A stretch of 64,000 bases of DNA from JAHBXE01 sp044222195 (GTDB lineage Bacteria > Planctomycetota > Phycisphaerae > Phycisphaerales > UBA1924), in the NCBI GenBank assembly GCA_044222195.1, contig JBGANS010000003.1, positions 62,001 to 126,000 of the forward strand. Reading direction: 5' to 3'. Below the pieces are notes generated by a model that did no database searches, was not told the DNA's origin, and saw only the letters and a list, made by a program, of their open reading frames with translations. Shown one piece after another: positions 61,767 through 64,000 of the stretch. The translations under genes were made by a program, and so were the position numbers. Each line of letters opens with the position of its first letter. The first letter of the stretch is position 1.

Positions 61767-64000
61767 ATGAACGCGGACACATTCGGTCAGGCCAGGAGAG
61801 TCTTCGAGGCCGCGATGGAGCTCCCCGCGCCCGAGCGCGACGCTTTCATCCTTCGCGAATGTGGCAATAGCCCTGAACTGCTCGCCTTCGTCCGCGGCAT
61901 GCTCGCCGCACACGACCAGGCCGATCAGGGTGGCTTCCTCGCCGAGCCCACATCAGGCGGCCGCACCGTCCAGAGCCCACTCACCGAAACCCCCGGCACG
62001 CTGATCGGCCGCTACAAGCTCCTCCAGAAAATCGGCGAAGGCGGCTTCGGCGCGGTGTTCCTGGCCGAGCAGCGCGAACCCGTCGCCCGCAAAGTCGCCC
62101 TCAAGATCATCAAGCTCGGCATGGACACGAGGCAGGTCATCGCCAGGTTCGAAGCCGAGCGACAGGCCCTCGCCCTGATGGACCACCCCAACATCGCCCG
62201 CGTCCTCGACGCCGGCGCGACCGATTCCGGCCGCCCCTACTTCGTCATGGAATACGTCAAGGGCGACCCCATCATCGCCTTCGCCGACGCCCACAAGCTC
62301 GCCATCCCTGACCGCCTCGAGCTCTTCACACAAGTCTGCCAAGCCGTCCAGCACGCCCACACCAAGGGCATCATCCACCGCGACCTCAAGCCCGGCAACA
62401 TCCTCGTCAGCATGTCCGACGGCAAACCCTTCGCCCGAGTCATCGACTTCGGAATCGCCAAAGCCACCGGCGCCATGGGCGGCCGCCTCACCGACAAAAC
62501 CCTCTTCACCGAACACCACCAGCTCATCGGCACCCCCGAATACATGTCCCCCGAACAAGCCGAAGGCTCCCCCGACATCGACACCAGAACCGACGTCTAC
62601 TCCCTCGGCGTGCTTCTCTACGAGCTTCTCACCGGCGCCACCCCCTTCGACCCCGACCGCCTCCGCTCCGCCGCCTTCGCCGAAATGCAACGCATAATCA
62701 AAGAAGAAGACCCCCCAAGCCCAAGCCTCCGCCTCACCCGCGACCTCAAAACCCTCGCCGCGGCCGCCGCGGCCCGCGACGCCGAACCCGCCAAGCTCAA
62801 CACCCTCATCAAGGGCGAGCTCGACTGGATCGTCATGAAGGCTCTCGACAAAGACCGAGCCCGTCGTTACGAGAGTCCCAGTCAACTCGCGGCGGATGTG
62901 CTGCGGCATCTGAACAACGAGGCCGTTATCGCAGCGCCGCCCAGCGCGGGGTATCGCGTCAGGAAGTTCGTGAGAAGAAACAAGGCCAAGGTCGTCACTT
63001 GTGGTGCGATCGCGCTGTCGCTGCTCGCGGGTGCGGCTGTCGCAACCTGGCAATGGCAAAAGGCAGATGCAATCGCGACCGAGCGGCTTCTCGAACAAGA
63101 AGCAGCGGCCGTGGAAGCGAACGCAATTACCTACCGCATGCTCAATCTGGACATCCCGTGGCCCCATCGCCCAAAGTCGGGCAGCATCACCAGGATCGAG
63201 TCGTCGGATGGCGTTTCCGTAAAGATCAAGAAGGGTCGCACGCCGGAAGAAGCAGTTGTCGTCGCCGAAGACGCGTCACATCGCGAAGTGCCCCTCGGCA
63301 TTACGGAGAGTGTCGATGCACTCTCATGGGTTGCCAACATTGCGCTCGATGGGCTCGCCGCGTCGACCAGGGAACTGAGGGACACAAACGAGGTCCTTCG
63401 CAAGCAAACTGAAGACGCGCAATGGAGCGCCTACACCGCCAACATCGCTCTCGCTCAGGCCGCACTCGCAGCGAGAGCCTACCCAGAGGCCCGGCGGGTT
63501 CTGGACCAGACGAACAAGACCCACCGCGGATGGGAGTTTGACTTTCTTGCCCGTCAGGCGGCATCGATTCAAGTTGTGCTGGCCGGGGACCTGTCACACG
63601 CGTGGGTGGAAGACAAAGCGGTGTACGGAGTCGAGTCCGGTACGAATCACCAGCGCCTGATCGACCGGATCAGCGGCACGGAAGCAGATCAAACGTCTGA
63701 AGACCTTGGACGGGCGCGGGCATTGAGTCAGGCGTGGTGGACCGATCACCGCGGGCCATCCATTGACTCCGAAACAATCCAAAGGTTGCACCTCATCACA
63801 GACATCAACAATCCCAAGTGGGCCAGGTATCGGTTCACGCCGGACCACGCGCGAATCATCGAAACCAGCAGCAGTCGAGGCGTGCGATTGCTGAACGCAG
63901 TCACAGGAGAGTCGACGTTCACCTTCGCGGATGTGGGGGACTACTTTTACGATGACGTCGCTCTAATCGACAACCGATCGTTCTTGGTGTGCTGGTCTCA
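61767..64000 (+). CDS. Membrane Ser/Thr protein kinase, subfamily A (3' truncated by window)
   Basis: At least 744 residues from ATG 61767, which follows GGAGGAGTAAGG; the frame is open to the window edge. The kinase domain covers about residues 80-385: IGEGGFGAVFLAE, VALK lysine, IIHRDLKPGNILV, VIDFGIAKATGAMGG and GTPEYMSPEQAEG. One membrane span lies near 411-428 (VTCGAIALSLLAGAAVAT). The exported part begins with a helical region, ALAQAALAARAYPEARRVLD, then RGWEFDFLARQA, the usual lead-in to a WD40-like propeller in planctomycete kinases. Strands such as ARIIETSSSRGVRLLNAVTG support this. Its kinase domain is nearly the same as that of the kinase at 41858, but its sensor is unrelated. Confidence 0.92.
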   Translation, partial: MNADTFGQARRVFEAAMELPAPERDAFILRECGNSPELLAFVRGMLAAHDQADQGGFLAEPTSGGRTVQSPLTETPGTLIGRYKLLQKIGEGGFGAVFLAEQREPVARKVALKIIKLGMDTRQVIARFEAERQALALMDHPNIARVLDAGATDSGRPYFVMEYVKGDPIIAFADAHKLAIPDRLELFTQVCQAVQHAHTKGIIHRDLKPGNILVSMSDGKPFARVIDFGIAKATGAMGGRLTDKTLFTEHHQLIGTPEYMSPEQAEGSPDIDTRTDVYSLGVLLYELLTGATPFDPDRLRSAAFAEMQRIIKEEDPPSPSLRLTRDLKTLAAAAAARDAEPAKLNTLIKGELDWIVMKALDKDRARRYESPSQLAADVLRHLNNEAVIAAPPSAGYRVRKFVRRNKAKVVTCGAIALSLLAGAAVATWQWQKADAIATERLLEQEAAAVEANAITYRMLNLDIPWPHRPKSGSITRIESSDGVSVKIKKGRTPEEAVVVAEDASHREVPLGITESVDALSWVANIALDGLAASTRELRDTNEVLRKQTEDAQWSAYTANIALAQAALAARAYPEARRVLDQTNKTHRGWEFDFLARQAASIQVVLAGDLSHAWVEDKAVYGVESGTNHQRLIDRISGTEADQTSEDLGRARALSQAWWTDHRGPSIDSETIQRLHLITDINNPKWARYRFTPDHARIIETSSSRGVRLLNAVTGESTFTFADVGDYFYDDVALIDNRSFLVCWS

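Overview
The window comes from a high-GC chromosome that looks like a planctomycete of the class Phycisphaerae. The evidence is a type II pseudopilin with a typical FTLIELLVVISIIALLIG leader, secreted proteins ending in GC-type dockerin repeats (TANDFQCFLN), ECF sigma factors of the TIGR02999 type paired with very large membrane Ser/Thr kinases, and many membrane proteins carrying a CxxCGY...CPECG zinc ribbon. This placement is inferred from family content, not from a marker gene.

Layout. 1-4.2 kb: the end of an unknown gene, two glycosyltransferases, a zinc-ribbon protein and a PilZ protein, among several kinds of palindromic repeat. 4.3-6.2 kb: quinolinate synthase (nadA) interrupted in frame by a 684-bp element that encodes a REP-associated tyrosine transposase (RAYT) between perfect 30-bp inverted repeats. 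6.2-14.3 kb: a pseudopilin, hypothetical membrane proteins, rplM-rpsI, a papain-like secreted protease, a small lipoprotein and a CPBP intramembrane protease. 14.4-18.7 kb: a LexA/CI-like S24 repressor facing an operon of HTH protein, ABC-type ATPase, GNAT acetyltransferase and an apparently intact phage terminase large subunit, with no capsid, portal or tail genes nearby. The shared control region holds two divergent promoter-like sequences and a perfect 8-bp-arm palindrome. This is the best candidate for an undescribed system. 18.9-23.1 kb: three secreted proteins, two with dockerin repeats. 23-30.8 kb: an SRAP (YedK) protein, coaD, a metallo-beta-lactamase-fold protein lacking its metal ligands, a Clp_N-HIT fusion and a DinB-like protein. 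30.8-33.5 kb: a phospholipid synthesis operon (CDP-alcohol phosphatidyltransferase, cdsA, plsC-like). 33.4-37.3 kb: cupin, zinc-ribbon protein, SpoIIE-type phosphatase and a trans-sulfuration enzyme. 37.5-64 kb: a CHASE hybrid histidine kinase and then a signalling array of three ECF sigma factors, six membrane Ser/Thr kinases, several secreted hypothetical proteins and a kinase relic.

How it fits together. Most of the window is ordinary chromosomal housekeeping and signalling. Two accessory themes stand out. First, several unrelated families of paired inverted repeats (REPIN-like) sit between genes and, in places, inside genes in frame at presumed interdomain linkers. One family has the same termini as the RAYT element, which suggests that this RAYT mobilises it. 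Second, the terminase operon looks like a domesticated or satellite phage module under SOS-type control. All functions are read from sequence motifs; no database search was run.
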